Assembly: GCA_009838515.1 (NCBI GenBank)
Contig: VXRL01000019.1
Coordinates: forward strand, 1 to 37,679
Origin: Terriglobia bacterium
Lineage (GTDB): Bacteria > Acidobacteriota > Terriglobia > Bryobacterales > UBA6623
Length of the DNA: 37,679 nt
Direction of reading: 5' to 3'
Shown: positions 8,594-16,949 of the stretch, piece by piece
Numbering within the stretch: the stretch's first letter is position 1
Layout: each line of letters opens with the position of its first letter
Notes under the pieces: model-generated
Seen by the model: only the letters and a program-made list of their open reading frames with translations
What the model was told of the DNA's origin: nothing
Database searches by the model: none
Position numbers and translations under genes: made by a program

Positions 8594-9880
8594 TTACGAG
8601 AACAGGGGCAGCTCCTCGGTATTGTGGAACGGGAATCGCTGGCTGTCCGCGGTGTCCGCAACGCCGAGGTACTTCCGTAGCGCCTTGTGGATGTGCTTCG
8701 GGTGGATCAAGGTCCCGGACGTGTCGTCTCGCTGCAGCGTCCCCGCATTGATCTGGCGCGCGAAGTGCAGCTCGTCAGTCTCCCCCACCACACGATTGGT
8801 CCAAGTCTGATTTTTCTCCATCACGACGAAACTGCCGATCGGCCAGTGGTCCTTGCCCGCCTCGGCGTTGTACTTGTTCGTCCGACCGAAGTCTGATCCC
8901 ATCACCACCACCAGCCGGTCCGCCACGCCCTGCAGCTCGGCGTAGTCCCAGAGGTAGTCCACCGCGCCCGTCAGGTTTCCCAGCAGCCAGCCCGCCTCCG
9001 CATCGTGGTTGTCGTGCGTGTCGAACCCGCCCAGACGTAGGTCCGCGCTGACCGCGACACCTGCCCGGAACGCCAGCACTGCCAGCTGCGCCTGCCGCTT
9101 CAGGGTGCTCCGGAATAAGCCGTATTCCTCGACCGCCTGCAACTCGTCCGTTGGGGGGATCATGTCCGCGAACGAGCGCAGCCCCTCCGCCGCGTCCGGC
9201 TCCAGTGCCGCCGCGTACAGCTCCCGGTTGCGCGCGTCCCGCGGCATCAGGTTAGGCGCCGCGGCCAGCCGTGCCATGCGCGTGTCGCGATGGCGTGTGA
9301 TCGAGGACCAGTCCTCCGCGCCGAAGTACGGCCGCCGGTTCGGATCCCCGAGCACCAGTTCGGGCTTCGCAATGTTCCGGATGTCGCCCGCGTTGTTCAA
9401 TCGCGTGAACACGGCCACGCCTGCGGTATTCGAGAACCCGCCGAAGCTCAGGTACGGCATCGACAGGCCGACCCCGTTGTGCGCGGCCAGCAGCGCCGTG
9501 GTTGTCGGGTAACCCTCCGAAATCCTCCCGCTCCAGTTGTGGACCGTGCCCGCGGTGTGGGAATTCGTCTGAGCATCCACGCCGTTCACTACCAAGATGC
9601 GCTGGTAGTACTTGTCGAAGAAGGCTTGGTTGCTGGCGAACGGTGCGTAGCGGATGTTGCCCGCCTGCCGGATCTCGCCGCTCGTCGCCCAGTTGTTGAT
9701 GAGTGGCTCGCCAGCGACATTAGTCTTGGGATCGCAGAAGCTGGTCGGGTCCCAGCCGCCGTCGGCCTGGATAAACACGAACAGCTTGCCGTTGTAGTCT
9801 GCGGCGTTCGCCAGAGGCACCCGGAACCCCGACACGGCACCAACGCCCATCATGACCTTCATGAAGCTGCGGCGATTCAT
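8594..9880 (-). CDS. DUF1501-family exported protein (copy 1)
   Basis: The product has 428 residues. The N-terminus carries a twin-arginine-type leader (NRRSFMK, a hydrophobic stretch, then ANAADY), so it is probably exported folded through Tat. DUF1501 belongs to the alkaline-phosphatase-like superfamily of metal-dependent hydrolases. Candidate metal-site motifs are QADGGWD near residue 40, GGFDTH at 284-289, GSDFGRT at 328-334 and KDHWP at 343-347. The substrate is unknown. A strong Shine-Dalgarno sequence (GGGAGGA) precedes the ATG. The gene follows the cytochrome-like gene by 15 bp, so they form one operon. The partner copy at 26570 has the same length. Confidence 0.88.
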   Translation of the reverse strand: MNRRSFMKVMMGVGAVSGFRVPLANAADYNGKLFVFIQADGGWDPTSFCDPKTNVAGEPLINNWATSGEIRQAGNIRYAPFASNQAFFDKYYQRILVVNGVDAQTNSHTAGTVHNWSGRISEGYPTTTALLAAHNGVGLSMPYLSFGGFSNTAGVAVFTRLNNAGDIRNIAKPELVLGDPNRRPYFGAEDWSSITRHRDTRMARLAAAPNLMPRDARNRELYAAALEPDAAEGLRSFADMIPPTDELQAVEEYGLFRSTLKRQAQLAVLAFRAGVAVSADLRLGGFDTHDNHDAEAGWLLGNLTGAVDYLWDYAELQGVADRLVVVMGSDFGRTNKYNAEAGKDHWPIGSFVVMEKNQTWTNRVVGETDELHFARQINAGTLQRDDTSGTLIHPKHIHKALRKYLGVADTADSQRFPFHNTEELPLFS

Positions 9881-9895
9881 TGCGTCCTCCCTTCG

Positions 9896-12800
9896 CTAGA
9901 AATACAGGTACCGGTAGTCGGTGAGCAGATAAGCGACAGTGACCACCCATGTCCGGACTGCATGGTGCGGATCGGAGAAGTCGATGGCTCGGGTGACCGG
10001 GCGGATGAGATTGAAGTTCAACTGGCTGCCACCGTTCTGGTTGTATCGCCGGGCACCGTCCACCACGCCGTCAAAGTAAAGATGGTCGCCGCCTTCGGTG
10101 CAGTGGAACCTCGAACCGGTAAACGACTGGCTCTCGGAGTTTCGCTTGCGATTCCAGACCTCAACGAAGAGGTTGTAGGCCTCATTGACATCCGGTGAAT
10201 CTACCGCCACGGTCGCGCCAAAGAACCTCTGGTGCAAATCGGCCAGTTTTCGGCGGATCGCGACCTCGCCCTGCGAGCTCCCGTCCTCCGCGACCACCTC
10301 GATCGCCAGTCGGGCCGCTTCGTCACCGGCCTTGTCCTGGTGGGCAACGACAGAGACGCTGTAGTCCCCGGAGGACGAAATCTCGACCGGTATCTCCACG
10401 GAGCAATTGCCCGTCATCCAGTAGAAACCCTCCTTCGGTCGGCCGCAGTTCTTCCTGCCGAGGGTCTCGAGCTCGACTTCGGTCACGGTCGATGCGCTGC
10501 TGCTGGCGACCACTAGGCGATCCAAGCTCAGGTTGCGGTCAAGCCTGTTGCCCTCGCTGTCCTGCTGGCCGCTGGAAGTGTTGTTCGTGAAGGACAGGCG
10601 CACGGTCTTCGAGCCCGCAGCCAGGGGCAAGGCCAAGGTGACCGGTTGCCGTGATTCCCACGACTCGGAAGTGATGTTGAACTGCCCGCCCGTTTCGGAG
10701 TAGGGAGTGTCGAACTTCGTGATTCCGTCGAACAGGAGGCGATTCTCTTCGGGCCAGTAGAAAAACTCGCGGCGCACGATCGGGCAGCTCACCTCGGCGG
10801 CATGGCTCTGCGCAACTGCCGCCATCAGAGGCGTGATCTCGCCCGTGCGCTCGATGATCCCGTCGGAATCGATGCCACCGTATAGAAGCTGGTAGCCCGT
10901 GTACCCCTGCGGGTCATGCAGCTTGCTTCGGGTCTCGTCGAGCCCGAACGGCTGCTGGAATCGCCTCCCCCACACATACCCTGTGAGGGCGTCCGTCTTT
11001 GCAAGCAACTCTTCCGGGGTGAGGAGCCGCGCCACACCCGCGTCGCGGAGCGCGGTTGCGCGGGTCTCATCGTCTCCAGTGACAGATTCGGCCCGGAACC
11101 AGGGGGAAAGCGCAATCTCGGCGAGGAGGTCCTTTGCGTTGTAGGCATCACCGCCGCCGAATCCGTCGCGGAACGACTGCGCGAGCGCATCGACCTCCAA
11201 GGTCTGCGCGGCCGATGCAACGAGCAACGCATTGAATTCCGAATCGGCGCTGTCGCTCGGGGGCTCGACGAGTTCCACGCCCATGACAGCCGGCCACCAA
11301 AATCTCACAGCCGCCTTGGCGAATCGCTCGTCCGCCACGAACTGTCCCACCAACCATTGCAAGCTGGTGTCCGCGCTTGGTGCCGACTGGTCGCCAAACC
11401 CTGGGGTGCGCATGTCGCGGAACCAGGTATCGCCGCGCTGGTAGGGGGATACGGTTCCGTCTTTGGGATTCCTGTAAAGGTTCGGCAAGGCGTCCCGGCC
11501 GGCGTTCTTGTCCCGGAAGAGCCCCATGTCGCCGTAGTTCTGGTACGTGCCGGCGACCGGGTCCATCGGAATGTGGCATACCGTGCATGCCGGGTTGTAC
11601 ATCGTGGGGTTGTGCGTATCCGCGAGGGCATCGGCGTCCTGCGTACGTGCCGCAGACTTCTCGATGTCGAAGCCCAGGAAGTGGTAGTAGGTCCATCGGG
11701 AGCGGGCTCGGTTGCGATTCGTCGCTGTCGTGGGATAGCGCCGCAGGAAAACGGTCGTGTTGAGGACTCCGGCGTGGGGGTAGTCGGTGGACAGATTGCC
11801 CGGGTTGATGACCCTCCAGACGTTGGGAGGGTCTTCCTGCACGATCATGGACCTGTCGCGCCTGAAGTACCTCGCGATTTCCGAAGGCTTGAATTCCGTG
11901 ACATCCTCGGGATTGTCAAATTCCGTCGTCGCACCGTACGCGGCCGCGGCCATGGGATTGGCCATGATGTAGTCCGCGGTCAGGATTTCCGTGTAGGGCA
12001 GGTCGTTCTCGACAACGTGCGCGATGAGCTCAAGCGGGGCGCGAGCGGCACCGTACTGCACGGCTCTCTCGTGATATCGATATTCCGGATAGCGCCGCGG
12101 GTTGTCGGCATACCCGTTCGCAATGCCCTCTTGGGCCAGTTCCCAACGCTTGTTCGTCAGATCGACGAATCTCACCTCGGCAACCCCGATCACATTTAAC
12201 CGCTCGCGGTCCGTAAGCAACCGATCGTTGGCGGACCTGATCAGGAAATCGTGGAATCCCGGGCCCGTCATCAAGCCTTTGATCGTCCGGCGGAGGCTGG
12301 ATTCCTGGCCGTCGCTGACCGCGCGGAGCTCGGACTCGGTCGGGAGCCTGCCGGCAAACAGGAGTGCCGCCCGGCGCAGCGTCCTCCGAGGAGCGGCCAT
12401 CGTCACGCCTTCGAACAGCGTGTCGGGAGACAGCCCTCCCGAGACGTCGCCTCCCAAGCCACGCAGGAACCGCTCCATGTTGGCGAAGTCGGTTGAACCG
12501 GCGACCAGCTGGACGCCCCCGCCATGGCCTTCCGCACCCTGGATCTTATTGAGGATCAGGTCGGCTCCGCCCTCCACGGTATCCAGGAAATTCTGGAACA
12601 CGGCAAGGTTCGTTGCCTCGTGGCCGTCCACGCCGGAAGGCGTGAGCACGAGGCGTGTGTTCCCGGAAGCGCCACCTGCGACATGGCAGTTGATGCACTT
12701 CGACTGCACGACCGAGTCCGAAATATAGTTGTCGAAGATGCCGCTCGGCGATTCCCCGGCCGCCGCAACACCTCGCCATGGTGACCGCACCGGTGGCGGA

Positions 12801-13132
12801 GCGAATCTCGCAACCAACGGACTCTCGATTCGCTTGCGGAACGCACCCGGCTCGGGACTCAGGCCGAGATACGCCGGGCAAAATGCCTGAGATTGGATCG
12901 AGCTGGCCCCGTTCTCGAGACGCCCGTGCGCTGACTCGCTCCTTGCGGCCAGCATGCTCTCAAGGAGCCAAGCATGGTCGTGCTCCGCCCAAAGGCGCTC
13001 CTCCTCGGCCTGGTCGCGCTCGGGGTCTCCGACGCCGACCTGCGCCTGACAAACCGCGATGCCGAGCATTGCGGCCAAGGAACGGCCCAGTGCCCGCATG
13101 AGACGGGCGCGCGCTCCACCAAGTCTAGCCAT
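9896..13132 (-). CDS. Large exported di-CxxCH, DUF1592/DUF1588-like protein (copy 1)
   Basis: The product has 1078 residues. The N-terminus is basic then hydrophobic and reads as a signal peptide; an internal ATG at 13099 could be the true start. Heme-attachment motifs are CINCH (146-150) and CTVCH (516-520). Between them lie RRAALLFAGRLPT, NDLPYTEILTADY and a stretch ending in MDPVAGTYQNYG. These resemble the DUF1592/DUF1588 group of planctomycete-type cytochromes, where a CxxCH is followed by a DP and an aromatic-N pair. Around residue 840, KTVRLSFTNN followed by DRNLSLDRLVV resembles the calcium-dependent xylan-binding module (CBM60-like). It should act outside the cytoplasm. It is co-transcribed with the DUF1501 gene downstream and is a paralog of 23335-26556. 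Confidence 0.85.
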   Translation of the reverse strand: MARLGGARARLMRALGRSLAAMLGIAVCQAQVGVGDPERDQAEEERLWAEHDHAWLLESMLAARSESAHGRLENGASSIQSQAFCPAYLGLSPEPGAFRKRIESPLVARFAPPPVRSPWRGVAAAGESPSGIFDNYISDSVVQSKCINCHVAGGASGNTRLVLTPSGVDGHEATNLAVFQNFLDTVEGGADLILNKIQGAEGHGGGVQLVAGSTDFANMERFLRGLGGDVSGGLSPDTLFEGVTMAAPRRTLRRAALLFAGRLPTESELRAVSDGQESSLRRTIKGLMTGPGFHDFLIRSANDRLLTDRERLNVIGVAEVRFVDLTNKRWELAQEGIANGYADNPRRYPEYRYHERAVQYGAARAPLELIAHVVENDLPYTEILTADYIMANPMAAAAYGATTEFDNPEDVTEFKPSEIARYFRRDRSMIVQEDPPNVWRVINPGNLSTDYPHAGVLNTTVFLRRYPTTATNRNRARSRWTYYHFLGFDIEKSAARTQDADALADTHNPTMYNPACTVCHIPMDPVAGTYQNYGDMGLFRDKNAGRDALPNLYRNPKDGTVSPYQRGDTWFRDMRTPGFGDQSAPSADTSLQWLVGQFVADERFAKAAVRFWWPAVMGVELVEPPSDSADSEFNALLVASAAQTLEVDALAQSFRDGFGGGDAYNAKDLLAEIALSPWFRAESVTGDDETRATALRDAGVARLLTPEELLAKTDALTGYVWGRRFQQPFGLDETRSKLHDPQGYTGYQLLYGGIDSDGIIERTGEITPLMAAVAQSHAAEVSCPIVRREFFYWPEENRLLFDGITKFDTPYSETGGQFNITSESWESRQPVTLALPLAAGSKTVRLSFTNNTSSGQQDSEGNRLDRNLSLDRLVVASSSASTVTEVELETLGRKNCGRPKEGFYWMTGNCSVEIPVEISSSGDYSVSVVAHQDKAGDEAARLAIEVVAEDGSSQGEVAIRRKLADLHQRFFGATVAVDSPDVNEAYNLFVEVWNRKRNSESQSFTGSRFHCTEGGDHLYFDGVVDGARRYNQNGGSQLNFNLIRPVTRAIDFSDPHHAVRTWVVTVAYLLTDYRYLYF

Positions 13133-13403
13133 GTCCCTAGGTGCCCTGAACGAGCCTAGCGAATGCTATGACGAAGCGTCAATGCACTTGGTTGCGTGGA
13201 ATGCACGACGCGGTCTTGATTTCCCGCTGAGCTGAGATGAAGTCTCATTCCGTTGCAAATGGAGTTTGCGTTTCGGATCCCTCCGGTACCTTGTGCCTGA
13301 GGAAACGAGACCCCGCGCGCTCCATCCCCGCTCTCGAATCTCGCGAATACCGCGTCTTCCGGCCGCTCGCCGACCTCGGTGATTTGCGCCCCGGCTCCCA
13401 CCG

Positions 13404-13454
13404 GCCGAACCCGAATATCGCTCTAGCGGAGTCGCGATCTGACAGTATCTATAT
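13404..13454. repeat. Dispersed 51-bp repeat, copy B
   Basis: Same orientation as copy A at 822-872, about 43 of 51 identical, both ending in GACAGTATCTATAT. It lies about 370 bp upstream of abiEi. Confidence 0.65.
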
Positions 13455-13658
13455 GGCCTCATTCATATGGATTCCGTGTCGGCAGTCAAGGCCGGACCCG
13501 CACGGGCAGGTTCTGAAGAGGCGAGAGGGTTCGGCCACAGCAATTGTCGGCCCGATCCCAAGACGATTCTGACTATGTAGCGCGAACCTTGCGAGAGGCT
13601 CGTGGTGTGGTTGACGCGTCGGCCAGCGCGAGTCGCTTGCCTGGAAATTCGAGTGGCA

Positions 13659-13696
13659 GCAGAAAGGACTCACCAGCGGCTTTTGGATTAGTCCCG
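13659..13696. repeat. Dispersed 38-bp repeat, copy A
   Basis: It matches 23055-23092 at about 33 of 38 positions in the same orientation; the longest shared block is TTGGATTAGTCCCG. Both copies are in noncoding DNA upstream of accessory operons. Confidence 0.65.
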
Positions 13697-13770
13697 ATTG
13701 CATGGCTATTTGCCATATACGCGCGTCACTTCGCTTAGCGTGTCTTGATTAAATTTCGAAAGTATGCCAT

Positions 13771-13793
13771 TTTCATGGTTGTGAGCCATGAAA
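13771..13793. promoter_or_regulatory. Perfect inverted repeat over the abiEi start
   Basis: TTTCATGG (13771-13778) and CCATGAAA (13786-13793) form a perfect 8-bp inverted repeat with a 7-base spacer that contains the start region of abiEi. AbiEi antitoxins are known to repress their own operon by binding inverted repeats, so this may be an operator. It could equally form an mRNA hairpin hiding the start codon. Confidence 0.45.
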
Positions 13794-14623
13794 GAAAGCA
13801 AAGGCTGAAACCGCTTCTCGACAAGGTCCCGCCCGGCTTCATAGTGGACACACCCTGGCTAAGGGCGCAGGGCCTAGACCCTAAGTCCATTCACGATTAT
13901 GTTGCTCGTGGGTGGCTCGAACGGGTGATACGCGGAGTGTACCGCCGACCGCTGCCGGAAGGCGTGCAAAGCGCTCATGAACCGTCTTGGGAGATCTCCC
14001 TTCTATCCTTGCAACGGCTCATGGAGTACGACGTGCATTTGGGCGGCGAGAGCGCTCTTGACTTCGCCGGCTACGCACACTTCCTGAGCCTCGGAGGACA
14101 GCCGCGCGTCCATCTCTACGGTGCCGTACCGTCCTGGCTGAGACGAATGCCGATGCAAACGCAGGTCATTGTGCGCCAGCGCAAATTGTTCGGTGGCGAT
14201 CCGATTGGCGTCCGCGATGCCGACCGCCAGGAGAGGTCAAGCGGACCGATGGTCGATGTATGGCGCTGGCCTGTTAAGGCATCATCTCCGGAACGCGCCA
14301 TCTTGGAGGCGCTCGATGAGCTGCCGCACGTAGCGAGCTTCGAAAACTTGGACAGGGTCTTCGAGGGGCTGACGTCGCTACGGCCAAAGCAGCTCATGGC
14401 ACTGCTAACCGCTTGTCGAAGCGTGAAGGTACGTCGGCTGTTTCTCGTGTTCGCGGACAAGCACCAGCATCGCTGGCGCAAGCACCTCGACACCTCAAAG
14501 ATTGACGTTGGCTCCGGACCGCGGGCGCTGGCTGTGGGCGGGAAGCTTCACCCGACATACCGGATCTATGTGCCGGAAGGACTGGTACCGCCGAAGATTG
14601 CAAGGACACCCAGCGATGCTTGA
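13775..14623 (+). CDS. abiEi: AbiEi-type antitoxin / transcriptional regulator
   Basis: The product has about 282 residues from the ATG at 13775; a GTG at 13781 and a TTG at 13745 are alternatives. The N-terminus matches AbiEi antitoxins: a short basic helix, VPPGFIVDTPWLRAQG, then a winged-helix segment with YVARGWLERVIRGVYRRP. The larger C-terminal part is the AbiEi antitoxin domain (GGESALDFAG, SPERAILEALDELP). In type IV systems this protein counters the nucleotidyltransferase toxin without binding it and represses the operon. It overlaps the toxin gene by 8 bases. An inverted repeat over its start may be its own operator. Confidence 0.85.
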   Translation: MVVSHERKQRLKPLLDKVPPGFIVDTPWLRAQGLDPKSIHDYVARGWLERVIRGVYRRPLPEGVQSAHEPSWEISLLSLQRLMEYDVHLGGESALDFAGYAHFLSLGGQPRVHLYGAVPSWLRRMPMQTQVIVRQRKLFGGDPIGVRDADRQERSSGPMVDVWRWPVKASSPERAILEALDELPHVASFENLDRVFEGLTSLRPKQLMALLTACRSVKVRRLFLVFADKHQHRWRKHLDTSKIDVGSGPRALAVGGKLHPTYRIYVPEGLVPPKIARTPSDA

Positions 14624-15530
14624 GCAGTACGTGCGACAAGTTCGACTGTTGCTGAGCGTGCTGCCGGACATCGCGAAGGAACCCGTGTTCGCGCTCAAGG
14701 GCGGCACGGCCATCAACCTGTTCTACCGGGACATGCCAAGGGTTTCTGTCGATATCGACCTCACCTACCTGCCGGTGGCAGACCGCGAATCGTCGCTCGA
14801 CAACATTGACGCTTCGCTTGACCGCATCGCGCGGGCGATCACTGTTCGCAACCCGCGGGTCAAGGCGCAACGCATTGCGGGTGGCGGAATCAATGACACA
14901 CGAATCTTGGTGAGCGATGGCCAAGCACAGATCAAGATTGAGACGTCTCCGGTCACGCGAGGGGCGGTGTATCCGGCGAGACTGATGGTGGCGTCTGAGG
15001 CGGTGACGGAGCGATTCGGCTTTGTCGAAATGAACGTTCTGGCCTTCCAAGATCTGTACGGCGGCGAACTCCATGCGGCACTCGATCGTCAGCACCCGCG
15101 CGACCTCTTCGATGTGAAGCTCCTATATGAGAATGAAGGCCTGACCGATGACCTCTTCCGTGTGCTCATGGTCTATGTGGCGAGTTCAGGCCGACCAATG
15201 CACGAGCTCTTGGCCCCCTCGACTCCGCTCCGAGAAGACTTATTTCGCGCAGAATTTCTGGGGATGACGCAGGAGGCCGTGCCTGCAGATGCACTCGTCG
15301 GGGCGCGCCGACGTTTACACGCCGACATTAGATCACGGTTGAAGGGCGAGGTAGCGAACTTCCTCCTGTCCCTTCACGATGCCGATCCCGACTTCGCAGT
15401 GATCGGATTGCCTGACGCTGCGAATCTGCCGGCGATTCGGTGGAAGATAGTCAATCTGGAAAAGCTCAAGCGAGCCAATCCCGAGAAGCGTATGGCGCAG
15501 AGGGATGCTCTCGAGAGCCTGTTTCAGTGA
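14616..15530 (+). CDS. abiEii: AbiEii-type nucleotidyltransferase toxin
   Basis: The product has 304 residues. The ATG at 14616 lies inside the end of abiEi and is preceded by AAGGA about 10 bases upstream; the 8-bp overlap points to translational coupling. The signature is that of the DUF1814/AbiEii nucleotidyltransferases: KGGTAIN at 28-34 followed by DID at 46-48, the metal-binding acidic pair, within VSVDIDLTYLP. In known members this toxin transfers nucleotides, for tRNA in the best-studied case, blocking growth and aborting phage infection. Later segments (AFQDLYGGELHAALDRQHPRDLFDVKLL, read in pieces around residues 145-175) are also typical. Length and motifs look intact. Confidence 0.88.
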   Translation: MLEQYVRQVRLLLSVLPDIAKEPVFALKGGTAINLFYRDMPRVSVDIDLTYLPVADRESSLDNIDASLDRIARAITVRNPRVKAQRIAGGGINDTRILVSDGQAQIKIETSPVTRGAVYPARLMVASEAVTERFGFVEMNVLAFQDLYGGELHAALDRQHPRDLFDVKLLYENEGLTDDLFRVLMVYVASSGRPMHELLAPSTPLREDLFRAEFLGMTQEAVPADALVGARRRLHADIRSRLKGEVANFLLSLHDADPDFAVIGLPDAANLPAIRWKIVNLEKLKRANPEKRMAQRDALESLFQ

Positions 15531-15761
15531 TTCCAAGTACCGGTGTGATCGATGATCGATGACCGCCCAGCCCGCGCGCAAGTCGACTCGTCTCGTTGGA
15601 AACAGTAGGACTGCGGGCAGTCCATGCCTTCACACTTGGTGCCGGTGTGCGGAACCGGCAGCAGGATCTGGTCTCTTGCTGCGTGCACTAGCTGGCGCCG
15701 TCGCGAGCCACTGCGGTTGTATGCTGGGACGGAACGCCGCTTGGGCGAATCTGGGTGCGCT

Positions 15762-16610
15762 ATGTCAATCACGCGACCTAGCTCGACCGAACTCTCGGCT
15801 GTGGCCTCGCCAGTCGCCGAGGCGGTGGCGCCCGAGCCCGACGCGGTCGAGTACCCGGACAGACTTTGGACCGCGCCAAGCGTCTGGCACGGGGATGCGG
15901 TCAGATTCGCCACGACGGCGCTGCTCCACCATTTCAGGGACCACGACGACGTGCTCGTGGCCATGGAATTGGTGGTGTACTACGAGCGCGGCAACAACCG
16001 GGCCTGGCTGCAGCCGGATGTGCAAGTGGTGTTTGGAGTGGTCGATCCCCACGCAAACCGCAGAACGTTCAAGGTGTGGGAGGAAGGCAAGGCACCGGAT
16101 CTTGTGCTGGAGGTGGCATCGCCGTCGACTGCGGAGAACGACGCGCGGCACGCGGCGCGGAAATACACCCGGATCGGGGTGCGCGAATACTGGCGGCTCG
16201 ACCCGACAGGGGAGCTGACGGGGACGCCGTTGCAGGGCTACCGTGCCAACGGGAGCCGGCATGACCGGGTGGAATCGGTCCCAGGCCCGGGCGGGGCCGA
16301 ATACCTCCGCAGCGCGGTGCTGGGGTTGGACCTGAGCACAGCGCGCCGGAACGGCCCGACGGTGCTGGTGACTCGCGACCCGCGGACTGGCGAGGAGTGC
16401 GATGGACTGGTGAAGAAGTACGACCGGCAGCGAAGGATCGCAGAGGCCGGAACGAGTGCCGCGGATGACGAGCTGAGCTCGATCCAGGCACGGATAAGCA
16501 CGGCAAGAGAGCGCACGAGGATTGCGGAGGAGCGAGCGCGGGTATTGGAGCAGCGACTCCGGGAGCTGACGGGGCAAACCGGACCGATGGGGCGAGATTC
16601 CAAGGGTTGA
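15762..16610 (+). CDS. Uma2-family nuclease-like protein, candidate catalytic Lys replaced
   Basis: The product has 282 residues from the ATG at 15762; the frame stays open upstream, but this start aligns with the copy at 1118. The core contains D86 (QPDV), E117 (VLEVASPST) and GVREYWRLDP, as in restriction-endonuclease-like Uma2 proteins. The Lys found four residues before the conserved Tyr in both other copies (K130) is Ala131 here, although a Lys sits directly before the Tyr. If that Lys is catalytic, this copy may be inactive. The C-terminal part (VLGLDL, DPRTGEE) ends in a short coiled coil and RLRELTG. It is the closest relative of the interrupted gene at 1118-1909. Confidence 0.82.
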   Translation: MSITRPSSTELSAVASPVAEAVAPEPDAVEYPDRLWTAPSVWHGDAVRFATTALLHHFRDHDDVLVAMELVVYYERGNNRAWLQPDVQVVFGVVDPHANRRTFKVWEEGKAPDLVLEVASPSTAENDARHAARKYTRIGVREYWRLDPTGELTGTPLQGYRANGSRHDRVESVPGPGGAEYLRSAVLGLDLSTARRNGPTVLVTRDPRTGEECDGLVKKYDRQRRIAEAGTSAADDELSSIQARISTARERTRIAEERARVLEQRLRELTGQTGPMGRDSKG

Positions 16611-16949
16611 GCACCCCTTCCTCACATAGTCCTGCAACGACCGAGTCGAGCCAGGAATCAGCACCCCGACCCGCTACGGCTCATTCCCCTGGCTTCCCTG
16701 CCTGACCCGACACTTGCCGGTCCGCATGGTACCCGGGCTTGGCGCGCCACTGCCGATAGCGTTACTATTCGGCGGCTCACCGTCTGCCCTCGTCGGTCTG
16801 AGGCCGGGCCTGGCTAGAGACTCATCCTCGATTCCCGTCCAGCCCCAAATTCCGGCTGTCCCGCGCCCAGCCATTACAAGCTTGGGATCCGGGTACGCCA
16901 AAGGCTGATCGAGAGCCAGCGCCGGGAATTGTTAGATTGACATACAAAC
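16611..16949. other. Intergenic stretch of about 340 bp
   Basis: No gene is supported. An imperfect stem-loop, GCCGATAG-cgtta-CTATTCGGC (about 16752-16773), has one bulge and no T-run. Near the right end, TTAGAT at 16932-16937 sits 13 bases before the phosphatase GTG and might be a -10 element, giving a nearly leaderless mRNA. Confidence 0.35.

Larger units (their letters stand above)
13133..13774. other. Divergent intergenic region of about 640 bp
   Basis: It separates the leftward cytochrome operon from the rightward abiE operon and should contain both promoters. It carries two dispersed repeats (13404-13454 and 13659-13696) and an AT-rich patch just before abiEi. No gene could be supported. 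Confidence 0.5.

Noticed and set aside
10916..12199. 427-codon frame on the plus strand
   Set aside because: It lies wholly antisense to the cytochrome-like gene, whose similarity to copy 2 confirms the minus-strand reading.
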